This document shows, piece after piece, positions 1 through 9,193 of a stretch of DNA of 54,173 bases; positions within the stretch are counted from its first letter, which is position 1, and each line of letters opens with the position of its first letter. The stretch comes from CBDUXT01 sp965371245 (lineage in GTDB: Bacteria > Planctomycetota > Phycisphaerae > UBA1845). The notes below the pieces were generated by a model. The model had not been told where the DNA came from. It saw only the letters and a list, made by a program, of their open reading frames with translations, and ran no database searches. Location: assembly GCA_965371245.1 (NCBI GenBank), contig CBDUXT010000033.1, positions 1 to 54,173 on the forward strand. Direction: 5' to 3'. The translations under genes and the position numbers were made by a program.

Positions 1-233
1 TAGGTCGGGTCATCGACCCGGCATTCTTCGAACGGATGTCTCATCCGAATACGTTGTCTGTGTGTGACAACACGTTCACGCGCTCGCTGGCGACAAATGC
101 TTCTTCTCGCTTGGCACACATCGACGCGCGCCGCTAACTGGCAACCCAACCGCGCGAAGGCGCCGCCGCGAACCCGTCGCATCCCTACGACGCCGAAGGC
201 AGCCCGGCGGTGCCGGGTCGATGACCTGACCTA
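1..233. repeat. REP-like inverted repeat pair, reaching the window edge
   Basis: Positions 1-22 and 212-233 are inverted copies of one another with a single mismatch, and each copy is itself nearly palindromic (core GGGTCATCGACCCG at the left). The same TAGGTCGGGT start occurs at 52131. The DNA between the arms, and up to the stop codon at 385, shows no convincing gene: the ORFs there are short, mutually overlapping and have no recognisable product. The element may continue left of the window. Confidence 0.55.
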
Positions 234-384
234 CGAGTGTGCCCAACCGACGAAGGCCAACGATTGGCCGGACCGACGATTCCGACTGCCTGGTACGAGA
301 CCGAAAATGCCTTGGACGAGTCGCTCTGGGAAAACCGCTTCCTCACGGGAGCGGCTCGGATAACCCTTCCATTCAGATGTCACA

Positions 385-1998
385 CTAGCCTCGGGCGACG
401 ACGAGAACCAGGGCGTCGTCTTCCGCCTGCGCGCTGGCCATGTGCGTCTGCCTGGCCGAGGTGACGGCGCTGACAACGTCCGCCGCGGATCCGAAAGCCT
501 GTCGATCCAGAAGGGCCTCGTGAAGACGCTGATCGCCGAACGCGTCACCGGCGGCGCTGGTCGCCTCGATCACGCCGTCGGTGCAACAGACCAGTCGAAA
601 GGCCTCCGGAAGATCGACGCGGGTCGTTTCGTAAATGTAGTCCGCGTCGATGCCCAGGACGAGCGACACCTGGTCGAGCGTCACGAGGCGACCCGGCGCG
701 GTCATCACCAGCGGCGGCAGCCCACCGGCGTTCACGTACGACAGCTTGCCGGAGGCCATATCGATCCCCACGAACGTACAGGGAAGAACCTGTCGCGCGC
801 CGGAACTGCCGATGCGCACGTTCAAGGCGTTGAAGATGACTGCGGGATCACCCAGGGCGTCGTCGGAAACCGCGATCGCTGCCTGGACCGCCATCCGAAT
901 GGCACTGGACTGGGCGATGCCGCTGACGCCGTGTCCACCGCCGTCGATCATCACGGCGGCACACCGCTGATCGTCCAGCGGGATGAAGGTCGCGAAGTCT
1001 CCACAGCGCAAGCGCCCGGGAAAAAGGTGCACGGCCCGGTCGAACGTCTCGCTGGCGGGCATTTTGTCGGTCAGCGCTTTTTGGAGCTGCCGAATGGTGG
1101 CCATCCAGGTCGCGCCCTCGCGCCTGGCGAACCCGGCGATCTTCCGCGCCGACTCCGTCAACATCGCCCCCAGCATGGCCCCCGCCCCCGCGAGATACTG
1201 CACCGACGCGGTGGGGAACGGTTTCTTGGCCACCGGACGATCGACATAGACGACCCCCGAAATCTCGCCGCGGCACGTCAGCGGAGCGACGAGCCCGACC
1301 GTGGCATAGCCGAGCTTCGCGTCGATCTTGCCGGCCGACTGTGGATATCGACCGGCCACCTTCTGTAGGACCGGAGCGAAGGCGAAGGACTGACTCACGG
1401 GTGTCAGCGCGTCACTCGGCGCACGGATGAGGCCGCGACTGGCAATCGGCCTCAGCTCCGCTTTCTTCTCGCCGCGCACGGCGATGAAACCCCGCTCGGC
1501 TTGCAAATCGAGAAGCAACTGCCCCAGGGCGATGTCGGCGATGTCCTCGGCCCGTGCGGTCAGCGGTTGCTCACCGACGATCTGCGACAGCCGCTCGACC
1601 TGCTGCGTCGTCAGCGAAAGCGGCGCCTTGATCTTGATCCAGTCGCAGTCGGGCGGGTCGCTGCGGTCGGGCGTGAGGAAGTCCAACGACTCAACCTCAG
1701 GAGCCAGCCCGTCCTCGAGGAACTCCATGATCCGGTCGCCCGCACGGATGATCGACCCGGACGTGAGGAGCGTTTCGCGGACCAGTTCGCCGTTGACGTA
1801 GGTCTTGTTTCGGCTACCAAGATCGTGAATCTTGTAGCGACCGTCAGCCTCCAGGTCGATCCGAAGGTGCTCGCGAGACATCATCTCCGATTCAAGCGGC
1901 AACTCGCAGGTGTCGGCCCGACCTACCACAAAGTGCTCCGAATCCAACACCTTGATTCGGAACTGTCCCGCGTCGTCGATGTACCTTAGGTGTGCCAT
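385..1998 (-). CDS. FHA-GAF-SpoIIE/PP2C serine phosphatase
   Basis: A 537-residue cytoplasmic signalling phosphatase. Residues 20-95 form an FHA phosphothreonine-binding domain (GR at 26-27, SREH at 41-44, GSRNKTYVNG at 61-70). Residues about 145-285 look like a GAF sensor domain. Residues about 320-537 are a SpoIIE-type PP2C phosphatase with the expected metal-binding acids: GDF around D334, DGGGHG from D352, CTDGVIEA around D474, and a DD pair near the C-terminus, so it should be active. Such proteins usually dephosphorylate anti-sigma antagonists or phosphoproteins recognised by the FHA domain; no partner is visible here. The ATG lies 8 nt downstream of a -10-like box and has no Shine-Dalgarno sequence, so the mRNA is probably leaderless. 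Confidence 0.9.
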   Translation of the reverse strand: MAHLRYIDDAGQFRIKVLDSEHFVVGRADTCELPLESEMMSREHLRIDLEADGRYKIHDLGSRNKTYVNGELVRETLLTSGSIIRAGDRIMEFLEDGLAPEVESLDFLTPDRSDPPDCDWIKIKAPLSLTTQQVERLSQIVGEQPLTARAEDIADIALGQLLLDLQAERGFIAVRGEKKAELRPIASRGLIRAPSDALTPVSQSFAFAPVLQKVAGRYPQSAGKIDAKLGYATVGLVAPLTCRGEISGVVYVDRPVAKKPFPTASVQYLAGAGAMLGAMLTESARKIAGFARREGATWMATIRQLQKALTDKMPASETFDRAVHLFPGRLRCGDFATFIPLDDQRCAAVMIDGGGHGVSGIAQSSAIRMAVQAAIAVSDDALGDPAVIFNALNVRIGSSGARQVLPCTFVGIDMASGKLSYVNAGGLPPLVMTAPGRLVTLDQVSLVLGIDADYIYETTRVDLPEAFRLVCCTDGVIEATSAAGDAFGDQRLHEALLDRQAFGSAADVVSAVTSARQTHMASAQAEDDALVLVVARG

Positions 1999-2006
1999 AA
2001 CGGGTT

Positions 2007-2036
2007 ACTATATCGACACCCAGGGCAGTGCGGCAA
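2007..2036 (-). promoter_or_regulatory. Promoter of the FHA phosphatase gene (leaderless layout)
   Basis: On the minus strand TTGCCG (2031-2036) is followed after 18 nt by TATAGT (2007-2012). The start codon at 1998 begins 8 nt past the -10 box, so the predicted transcript would have almost no 5' leader. This agrees with the absence of a ribosome-binding site in front of the gene. Confidence 0.5.
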
Positions 2037-2085
2037 GCTCACACAACGCCCACCGAGTATCCGCCCCTCGGCACGGACGAAAGGA

Positions 2086-3450
2086 TTACCGGCGTGGCGA
2101 ATCGGTTCGGATCGAAATCGACAGCCTGGCTACCCCCGGTCGATGAAACTCGAAGCGTGCGTAGGCGTCCTCCAGCAGCACGGCGATGCTGCGCTCGATG
2201 GGCTCGTTGTGCCGCCGGCGGCCGTTGCAGATCACGATCACGGGACGATCGAGATCGACGAGCCCCTCGGGAAGCAGCAGGTCGATTCGGGCGCACCGCC
2301 GCGACTCAATCGTGATCGTCTGCCCCTCAACGGATGCTCCGAGGAACGCGAGCTTCGAATCCAACACCTCGGTGATAAACCCATCCCGATCGGTCGCAGC
2401 CCCAGGCAAGATCGACAACTGATCGGCCGCCCAGACATCGCCCGCAAAGCGGGTTTGCGAAAGCCAGCCCGCGCGCCCGGCGGACGGGTCGCGAAACGTG
2501 TGCGAGAGCGCCCGGCGTGGCGCCGATCGCCGAGCCCGTAGCACGCCGGCTGCTCGCTGACGGAAGGGCGGCACTACAGTCAGTGCCTCCGCGACTAGCT
2601 CGCCACCTTCGAACGGCAACCCTTCCGCGGCGCCGATGGCCAAGACGGCCCGACCGTGCGCGGCCACCGAACGACTCCGCCGCGAAGGCCCCGTTTGCAA
2701 AGGGCGGCTCCACAGCGTCAACAGTTGCACGGATGCCAGGTTGGGTAGGAACAACGGGTAGGCCTGCTCGGGGTAGGGCAACGGCGGGAAGCCGTTCAAG
2801 ACGATCATGCCGGCCACCAGCTCGCCGTGCCGCAGCGCGACCATCCACGCGCCGTCGCCTCCGTAATCGGAGCCGAAAAGATAGACCCGGTCTCCATCGA
2901 TATGGAACGCCTGGCGGAGGGTCCGAAGCATCTCCGGAAAATCGCTCGCTTCGCCCTGCGATGATCGAAACGACGAATCGACGGCGTGCAAAGCGGCTAC
3001 GATAATAAAACCATCGAGCAGATCCCCAAGCGCCGCGCGGGCGCCGCGCAAGGCCGCGGCGGGCGCATCGCCGCCCCCCGCTATGCACCAGACGACCGGG
3101 TATTCGCGGTCCGGGTCGTACCCAGGGGGGAGTTCATAAAGAAGGCCGTCCAAGCCGACCGACCCGGCCCGAAACGGCAGAACCCCTCGTGTGCTGCGAA
3201 CCGACTCCCAGAGATCAGCGGCCGCTACGGCACGCTCCACGACCAAGACCGACCCACCGCTCACCTCCTCGATGGAGGCGATCAGCTTGACACGATCTTC
3301 CTGGTCCGCCGTCTTGAAAAAGCGCACCACGAGATCGTCGAGCGATGGTGCCAGGGTGTTGGCATCCTGAGCGAACGCGGCCTTCGTCCCCGCCAGGGCG
3401 ATGATGCAAACCAGCCACGCGGTGAAAGAAACCCAGCGATCGAGGTTCAT
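2086..3450 (-). CDS. Exported esterase-like protein lacking the nucleophile serine
   Basis: A 454-residue protein with an N-terminal signal peptide (hydrophobic residues about 8-27, then AFAQDA). The middle region resembles the alpha/beta-hydrolase esterase/peptidase fold common in planctomycetes (YPVVWCIAGGGD near 117-128, DRVYLFGSDYGGDGAW at 187-202). In relatives the nucleophile elbow reads GxSxGG; here it is GSDYGG (193-198), so Asp195 occupies the Ser position. The protein may therefore bind rather than hydrolyse a ligand. A longer ORF reaches 3567 but would overlap the upstream lipoprotein gene; the ATG at 3450 gives a proper signal peptide and sits 14 nt after that gene's stop, suggesting a two-gene operon. 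The fold assignment is moderately sure, the function unknown. Confidence 0.75.
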   Translation of the reverse strand: MNLDRWVSFTAWLVCIIALAGTKAAFAQDANTLAPSLDDLVVRFFKTADQEDRVKLIASIEEVSGGSVLVVERAVAAADLWESVRSTRGVLPFRAGSVGLDGLLYELPPGYDPDREYPVVWCIAGGGDAPAAALRGARAALGDLLDGFIIVAALHAVDSSFRSSQGEASDFPEMLRTLRQAFHIDGDRVYLFGSDYGGDGAWMVALRHGELVAGMIVLNGFPPLPYPEQAYPLFLPNLASVQLLTLWSRPLQTGPSRRSRSVAAHGRAVLAIGAAEGLPFEGGELVAEALTVVPPFRQRAAGVLRARRSAPRRALSHTFRDPSAGRAGWLSQTRFAGDVWAADQLSILPGAATDRDGFITEVLDSKLAFLGASVEGQTITIESRRCARIDLLLPEGLVDLDRPVIVICNGRRRHNEPIERSIAVLLEDAYARFEFHRPGVARLSISIRTDSPRR

Positions 3451-3464
3451 CAGACCACCAGCCG

Positions 3465-3995
3465 TCAGTTGCCAATGGTGAGGACCGTGGTCCGGGCGTC
3501 CTCCGCGCCGGCGAACTCGAACGTGACAATCGCACCACAGAGCCCCAGCGGCCCTTCGCTCACCCAACGGGCCACGCCGGTTCCGCGCAGCTCCCCGGTC
3601 TCACTATCCAGGAAGGTCCCTCCGGTCGTTCCCAGCGTCAACGTCGGCGAGCAGGGAAAGAGGATGACGTCCTCGCTCAAGGGCGGAACAATCCCGGTCC
3701 CGGCGAGACCGACGCTCGCCGAAAAGGCGTTGGCGGGAACGAACAGATCGCCCGGTATGACTTCGAGCGGATCGTTCGTGGCGAAAAACTCGACGTCTAC
3801 GGCCTCCTGAGCCGTAAAAACGCGGAAGCGAACCGTCACCACGTCCCCGGCAGCCGGGGCGTCTGGTTCGGGGTCGTCCCCGATTCGCCCGGCCCCCGGC
3901 TCGATCTCGAACCCGCATCCGGAAAGACACACGACCACGGCGAAAGCCAGCCCCGCGCCTCCGGGCAAAGGCCGTCGGCATCCCTGCCTTTTCAT
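3465..3995 (-). CDS. Small putative lipoprotein
   Basis: A 176-residue protein with a lipoprotein signal: basic start, hydrophobic stretch and lipobox LSGC at about residues 24-27. The mature part is acidic and proline-rich at first (GDDPEPDAPAAGD), then reads like a beta-rich extracellular domain without a family I recognise. It is followed after 14 nt by the esterase-like gene, so the two are probably co-transcribed and exported together. No catalytic motif is visible. Confidence 0.7.
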   Translation of the reverse strand: MKRQGCRRPLPGGAGLAFAVVVCLSGCGFEIEPGAGRIGDDPEPDAPAAGDVVTVRFRVFTAQEAVDVEFFATNDPLEVIPGDLFVPANAFSASVGLAGTGIVPPLSEDVILFPCSPTLTLGTTGGTFLDSETGELRGTGVARWVSEGPLGLCGAIVTFEFAGAEDARTTVLTIGN

Positions 3996-4172
3996 AGTCG
4001 GTCCTCTCAGTTAGGGACCGGGACCGTCCGGCCCGCCCAACCATGGCGGCACCGACGGCGCGGTCGCGGGACATTTATACCTCACAGGGCCCGGCACGCT
4101 ACCTTATTCCGCCGAAGTGGGTGATCGTCCGATAATATTTGTGGCGAGAACGCCCGGGGGCGATGGACCGAT

Positions 4173-4200
4173 TTGACAGCCATCAAGCGCCACCTATAAT
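4173..4200 (+). promoter_or_regulatory. Consensus sigma-70 type promoter upstream of nusA
   Basis: TTGACA (4173-4178), a 16-nt spacer and TATAAT (4195-4200), both hexamers matching the consensus perfectly. The predicted start is near 4207. The nusA start codon is about 460 nt downstream and a strong terminator lies in between, so the promoter drives either a separate small RNA or an attenuated nusA leader. Confidence 0.85.
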
Positions 4201-4206
4201 CCTGTC

Positions 4207-4527
4207 GATGAAGCGCTGAGCGGCGGCGCGCGGTCTCGACCGGGTGGTTCACCATACCGTTCGAATGTGCGTCTTCGGTCGGAGGTTTTGTCCGATGACG
4301 CTTGGGGCGCGCGGGAGCTTGGTCGGGGCGTGCTGCGCCACGGCTTGTAGATGGTTTGAGGACGCGATCGTGTGGGCATTGCCCCGCGAACACGGACGCG
4401 GGAATGTCCCGAACGGACATGCTCGTTCCAGTATTTCGGAGTAGCGCGATGCGCTAGGCTGAGCATTCCAGCTTCCGTTTGTCCGTGTTTCCGCGTGGGA
4501 CCGCACAATGCGCCCACGTTTTTTTTT
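4207..4527 (+). ncRNA. Candidate structured RNA or nusA attenuator leader (about 320 nt)
   Basis: The stretch is bounded by a perfect promoter (4173-4200) and an intrinsic terminator (4494-4527) and holds no convincing ORF. Its 3' half folds well by eye: AACACGGAC (4389-4397) pairs perfectly with GTCCGTGTT (4481-4489), enclosing hairpins ATGTCC/GGACAT (4404-4420) and TAGCGC/GCGCTA (4442-4456). The 5' half offers a weaker TCGGA/TCCGA hairpin. I find none of the signature sequences of RNase P RNA, tmRNA or SRP RNA. The RNA could be a 6S-like or new small RNA, or a leader through which NusA represses its own operon by promoting termination. Confidence 0.5.
4494..4527 (+). terminator. Intrinsic terminator upstream of nusA
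   Basis: Stem CGTGGG (4494-4499) pairs with CCCACG (4513-4518); inside it, CGCA pairs with TGCG around a CAA loop after a two-base bulge. Nine T residues follow at 4519-4527. It lies 142 nt upstream of the nusA start codon. Confidence 0.85.
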
Positions 4528-4669
4528 CGGATCGGTGTCGCGCTGAGGCATGTCGTCGTCATGGCATTGGCGGACAGAGCGAGTTCGCCATGAGACGGTG
4601 GCCTTGCAATGCGGCGACCGGGATGATGGCATCGGACGGCGCGGAATGACGTTACGCTAAAGGGATACG

Positions 4670-6175
4670 ATGAACACCGACCTCATTCGATTCGTGGACT
4701 CGATCAGCCGCGATAAGAGCATCGATAAGGAGAGCGTCTACGCCGATCTTGAGGCGGCGATCGAATCCGCCGCGCGAAAGGCCTACGTCGATGCCGAGGA
4801 GATTCTCGTTCAGATCGATCGCACCAATGGTACCATCGACGCGACGGTCGATGGCACGCCGATCGAGATGACCACGCTCGGGCGGATCGCCGCGCAGACG
4901 GCCAAGCAAGTCATGATTCAAAGAATACGCGAGGACGAGCGCAGCTCGATCTTCGAGGAGTATTCGGAACGCGTAGGAAGCGTCGTCACCGGAACGGTCA
5001 CCCGCTACGAAGGCAGCGTCCTTCTGGTGAACCTGGGACGCGCGGAGGCCATCCTTCCAAGAAGCGAGCAGATTCCAGGCGAGGTCCATCATCCGGGCGA
5101 GCGCCTTCGTGCCATGATCCTTGACGTTCGAGAAGAGCAGAGCCAGGTCCGCATCGTGCTCACTCAAACGCACCCGGACTACATTCGAAGGCTCTTTGAG
5201 CTCGAGGTGCCGGAGGTCGGCGAGCGAATCATCGAAATCCGTGCTCTCGCTCGCGAGGCGGGCTACCGCACCAAGGTCGCCGTCTCGTCGATCGACTCGA
5301 AGGTCGATGCCGTTGGGGCGTGCGTCGGCGTGCGCGGAAGCCGCATCCGAAACATCGTGGATGAACTTGGCGGCGAAAAAATCGACATCGTCCGCTGGAA
5401 TGAGTCGTCTCAGGTTCTGATTACCAACGCCCTGAAGCCGGCGGAAGTCAAGGAAGTGTTCCTTTGCTTCGAGCTCGGCCGAGCCACCGTCCTGGTCGCC
5501 GAGGACCAGCTTTCGCTGGCCATCGGCAAACGTGGTCAAAACGTCCGGCTCGGCGCGCGGCTCACGGGGTGGGACATCGACATTCTGACGCCGCAGGAGC
5601 ACGACAAGAGCGTCGAAGCGATGGAGCGCGGGCTCAAGACGATCGACGGCGTGGAAGACATTCTCTTCGACAAGCTGCTGGCCATGGGGATCATCTCGCT
5701 CGGCGACATCACCCAAGTCGGGTGCGACCCGCTGACCAATGAGCTGAGTCTCGAGAAGGAGCTGGCGGAACGAATCGTCGAGGTCGCGGGCATTGAAGCG
5801 GAGCGCCTCGCCGAGGAAGCCGAGGCCGCCAAGAAGGCTGCCGCCGTGGCCGCCGAGGAAGCCGAGAAGCAGGCGGCTTTGGAGGAAGCGAGCGCGACGG
5901 ATGAGTCGGGCACGACTGAATCGGAAGGCGAACCCGGCGAGTCAGCCACCGAAGCCTCGGCGGCCGAGGAAACTGAACCGCAGGACGTGGAAGCAAGCGT
6001 CGCGGAAGATGCGAAAACCGGTACCGAACCGGAGATCGATGAGCAGATCGCCGGCGAGCCGGCGGGGGCCACGGTCACCGAGTCTAACGAATCCGGCTCC
6101 TCGGAGACGGATTCGGTTTCCGCCGCCGCCACAGGCCTTGAAGCCGGTGGGACGGAATCGAGCGATCCCACGTAA
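4670..6175 (+). CDS. nusA: Transcription termination/antitermination factor NusA
   Basis: A 501-residue NusA. Residues 1-125 are the RNA-polymerase-binding N-terminal domain, about 130-200 the S1 domain (GSVVTGTVTRYEGSVLLVNLGRAEAILP), and about 225-345 the two KH domains (GVRGSRIRNIVDELGGEKIDIV; LAIGKRGQNVRLGARLTGWDI). A helix-rich segment follows, then an Ala/Glu-rich acidic tail from about residue 375 that is longer than in most bacteria. NusA controls pausing, termination and antitermination. The ATG has AAGGGA five bases upstream. infB follows after 78 nt, the usual partner, but rimP is missing upstream. A terminator in the leader may make expression self-regulated. Confidence 0.96.
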   Translation: MNTDLIRFVDSISRDKSIDKESVYADLEAAIESAARKAYVDAEEILVQIDRTNGTIDATVDGTPIEMTTLGRIAAQTAKQVMIQRIREDERSSIFEEYSERVGSVVTGTVTRYEGSVLLVNLGRAEAILPRSEQIPGEVHHPGERLRAMILDVREEQSQVRIVLTQTHPDYIRRLFELEVPEVGERIIEIRALAREAGYRTKVAVSSIDSKVDAVGACVGVRGSRIRNIVDELGGEKIDIVRWNESSQVLITNALKPAEVKEVFLCFELGRATVLVAEDQLSLAIGKRGQNVRLGARLTGWDIDILTPQEHDKSVEAMERGLKTIDGVEDILFDKLLAMGIISLGDITQVGCDPLTNELSLEKELAERIVEVAGIEAERLAEEAEAAKKAAAVAAEEAEKQAALEEASATDESGTTESEGEPGESATEASAAEETEPQDVEASVAEDAKTGTEPEIDEQIAGEPAGATVTESNESGSSETDSVSAAATGLEAGGTESSDPT

Positions 6176-6253
6176 CGTTTCGTGGATGCGATGGTTCGTC
6201 GGCGTGTGCCGGCGATTGAGATGGCCCCTGCGGCCTGAGTTGGGAGATCGGCG

Positions 6254-8980
6254 TTGGCTGAGAAGATGCGCGTTCACATCCTTGCCAAGGAGTTGAACGT
6301 CCCCAGCAAGGTCATCATCGAAAAGTGTAAGGCCGAGGGCGTTACCTCGGTCAAGAACCACATGTCCACCCTCAGCGCGGGTCTTCATGCAACCATTTGC
6401 GAGTGGTTCAGCGAGGGCAGCCACAGTACGACGCTCGAAACATCCGAGCGGGTGAATCTCAAGGAAGTCCGCCTGAAGGAAGAGCCCCAGACCGCGATCT
6501 CGGAAGTAGCCGAGGCTCCGACCGAGGGTGCCGCCGTCGCCGTCATGGCCGCCGAGCGTGGATCGGTGGTGGCGGAATTACAAGGCGCGCCACCGGCGGC
6601 CTCGACCGTCACGAGACTCGCCCCGTCAACCGCGACCGATGCCCCCCCCGCGGAAGAGATGCCCGAAGAACCGCTCCAGGAGGCGGCCGAAGCTGACGCC
6701 GTCGTGGTCTCGGCCGAGGCGCCGGCAACCTCAACCGATACAGATCAACCGGCGGAGCCTCCGCAAGAGAGCGAAGATTCAACGAAAGCCGAGCCGGCAG
6801 TTCGCGCGCCGGTCAATCCTGCCGGACCGCAGAATGTTCCGGGCAAGGCCAAGCTTCAAGGGCCTCGGGTCGTCCGCTATGAGGCGCTGGACTACGACGT
6901 CCGCCCGCCGGTTCGTAGGAGGCCGCCCGACGCCGCCCGACCGACTTCGCCGGGTCCATTCCCGGCACCATCCGCCCCCGTGCCCTCCAATCGACCGGCT
7001 GACCGCGGTGCCGCGCGGCGCAAAGGACGGGCCAGCCCCCGCCGTTCGGCGGGCCAGTTGGTGCAATCGGGCGAGCGGCTCGCCGAGTGGCGCGACCTGG
7101 ACCTTCAGGAACGGCGCGAACGGCTCGCCGGGGCCACCGGACGCCGGGCGCTTCGGCGGCGATCGGGGCAACGCCCTGGTGCTCATCCGATCGACACCGG
7201 CCCCAAGACCCAAGCCACCGTCAACGAGCCCGTCCGGATGAAGGACTTTTGTTCGGCGACGGGTCTGAACTTCATGCAGTGCTTCCGCATTCTCAAAGAT
7301 GAGCACGGCATCGTTGCGAACGTAAACATGACGCTGCCGACGGAAACGGCGGAACTTCTCGGCCTCCACGTCGGCATCGAGTTGACCGTTGTGCCGGCCA
7401 AGACCCTCCTGGACGAGCTTCAAGAGGAATTCGCCGCCCGCGAACGCAAACACGAACAGCCTCGCCCACCGGTTGTCACCATGCTGGGGCACGTCGATCA
7501 TGGGAAGACGAGCCTGTTGGATGCCATTCGCGCGACACACGTAGCGTCGGGCGAAGATGGGGGCATCACCCAGCACATCGGGGCGTACCATATCGAGACC
7601 CCCGGCGGCAAGGTCACCTTTCTGGACACGCCGGGTCACAAGGCGTTCACGGCCATGCGGGCTCGCGGCGCCAATCTCACCGACATCGTGGTCCTGGTCA
7701 TCGCCGCCGACGATGGCGTGATGCCGCAGACTCTCGAGGCGATCAACCACGCCAAGGCGGCGAAAGTCCCCGTCGTCGTTGCGCTCAACAAGATCGATCT
7801 GGGCGATCAGAACCAACTGAAGATTTTCGGACAACTGGCAGAGCACGGCCTCACCCCCAGCGGCGACTGGGGCGGTGAGGTGGACGTGATCCCAACCTCC
7901 GCGACCCAAGGCACGGGCGTTCAAGAGTTGATCGAGCACCTTTCCGAGTTGAGCGCGCTGCTCGATCTCAAGGCCGACCCAACGCTCCCCGCCGCCGCCA
8001 CCGTCATCGAGGCCGAAACCAAACAAGGCGTTGGGCCGGTGGCTCGCGTGCTGGTTCAGGAAGGGTCGCTTCGCACGGGCGATGTCGTGGTCTGCGGCCC
8101 CGCCTTCGGCCGGGTGCGCGCTCTGCTCACCGACCGCGGAGCCCGGGTGAAAGAGGCCGGGCCGTCCATTCCGGTCGAGGTATGGGGGCTGGACGAGGTG
8201 CCGGCCGCCAGTGATCGGCTCTACCGCGTCAAGACCCTGCACCAGGCCAAGAGCATTGCCGAGGAGACGAAGCAATCGCGTCGCACCGGCGCCCTGGCTC
8301 AGTCGCGAAAGGTGAATACGCTCGAGGAGATGTTCCTACAACGCGACGACGAATCGGTATCCGTGTTGAACGTCATCATCAAAGGAGACATGGAAGGTAG
8401 TTTGGCGGCGTTACGCCAGGCGCTGGGCGATTTCCCCTCGGAAGAGGTGCGGCTGTCTATCCGACACGCCGGCGTGGGCGCCGTGAACGACAGCGATGTT
8501 CTGTTGGCCGCCGCCTGTCGGGGCATCGTCATCGCGTATCGGGTCGAGCTATCCACCCAGGTTCGCCGGCTCGCCGACCACCATGGGGTGGATGTGCGAC
8601 CCTACCGAGTCATCTACGACGTTCACGACGACATCAAGAAGGCGCTGGAGGGCCTGCTTGCGCCCGAGGAGCGTTTCGAACCGCGTGGTGCCGCCGAGGT
8701 CCGCGAAATCTTCCGACTGAGCCGGAAGGCGGGCGTCGTCGCCGGCTCCTTCGTGACGGAAAACGTTCTCAATCGAACCCATCTCGGCAAGATCATTCGC
8801 AACGGCACCGTCATCCGCGAAGGTTGTAAGTTCCTGTCGCTTCGTCGATTCAAGGACGATGTGAAAGAGGTTCGCGCCGGGATGGAGTGCGGCATACGCT
8901 TTGAAGGCTTCGATGATGTTCATGTCGGCGATACGATCGAGACATACGAGATTGTGAAGATCGCGCGAACGTTATCGTAA
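6254..8980 (+). CDS. infB: Translation initiation factor IF-2
   Basis: A 908-residue IF-2, the GTPase that places initiator tRNA on the ribosome. The N-terminal IF2N domain is at residues 1-55, followed by a disordered Ala/Pro/Glu linker to about 320. A second IF2N-like domain is at about 325-395, and the G domain starts near 415 with GHVDHGKT, DTPGH and NKID; domains II-IV run to the C-terminus. I chose the TTG at 6254 because GGGAG sits 6-7 nt upstream; the ATG at 6266 (MRVHILAKEL) matches the start of many homologues and is a real alternative. It follows nusA and precedes the rbfA group, the classical translation-factor operon order. Confidence 0.95.
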   Translation: MAEKMRVHILAKELNVPSKVIIEKCKAEGVTSVKNHMSTLSAGLHATICEWFSEGSHSTTLETSERVNLKEVRLKEEPQTAISEVAEAPTEGAAVAVMAAERGSVVAELQGAPPAASTVTRLAPSTATDAPPAEEMPEEPLQEAAEADAVVVSAEAPATSTDTDQPAEPPQESEDSTKAEPAVRAPVNPAGPQNVPGKAKLQGPRVVRYEALDYDVRPPVRRRPPDAARPTSPGPFPAPSAPVPSNRPADRGAARRKGRASPRRSAGQLVQSGERLAEWRDLDLQERRERLAGATGRRALRRRSGQRPGAHPIDTGPKTQATVNEPVRMKDFCSATGLNFMQCFRILKDEHGIVANVNMTLPTETAELLGLHVGIELTVVPAKTLLDELQEEFAARERKHEQPRPPVVTMLGHVDHGKTSLLDAIRATHVASGEDGGITQHIGAYHIETPGGKVTFLDTPGHKAFTAMRARGANLTDIVVLVIAADDGVMPQTLEAINHAKAAKVPVVVALNKIDLGDQNQLKIFGQLAEHGLTPSGDWGGEVDVIPTSATQGTGVQELIEHLSELSALLDLKADPTLPAAATVIEAETKQGVGPVARVLVQEGSLRTGDVVVCGPAFGRVRALLTDRGARVKEAGPSIPVEVWGLDEVPAASDRLYRVKTLHQAKSIAEETKQSRRTGALAQSRKVNTLEEMFLQRDDESVSVLNVIIKGDMEGSLAALRQALGDFPSEEVRLSIRHAGVGAVNDSDVLLAAACRGIVIAYRVELSTQVRRLADHHGVDVRPYRVIYDVHDDIKKALEGLLAPEERFEPRGAAEVREIFRLSRKAGVVAGSFVTENVLNRTHLGKIIRNGTVIREGCKFLSLRRFKDDVKEVRAGMECGIRFEGFDDVHVGDTIETYEIVKIARTLS

Positions 8981-9193
8981 CCGGTGAGGGTCGGGCGACG
9001 ATCGGCGTCGCCACGACGCAAATGACATGTCAGCGAGGACATGGCCGATCGGATCGGCTATGATTGGACAACGGGATCGTCGCAGGGGCCAGCGAGCTGC
9101 GTCGGGTGAACTTTCCGTGACGCCAACGCCCCACGATCACGGAAGCCGGAGTGAGCCGTGCGAGCCGCGGCTCCCGAGTAGGGTCCTAAACTC

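Noticed and set aside
4208..4219. Three-codon ORF (MKR) directly at the predicted start of the RNA upstream of nusA
   Set aside because: Too short to distinguish from chance; mentioned only within the leaderless observation.
4652..5716. Open frame of 354 codons on the minus strand opposite nusA
   Set aside because: A shadow of nusA with no family resemblance.
6779..8275. Open frame of 498 codons on the minus strand opposite infB
   Set aside because: A shadow of the IF-2 gene; no domain is recognisable and the IF-2 GTPase motifs are on the other strand.
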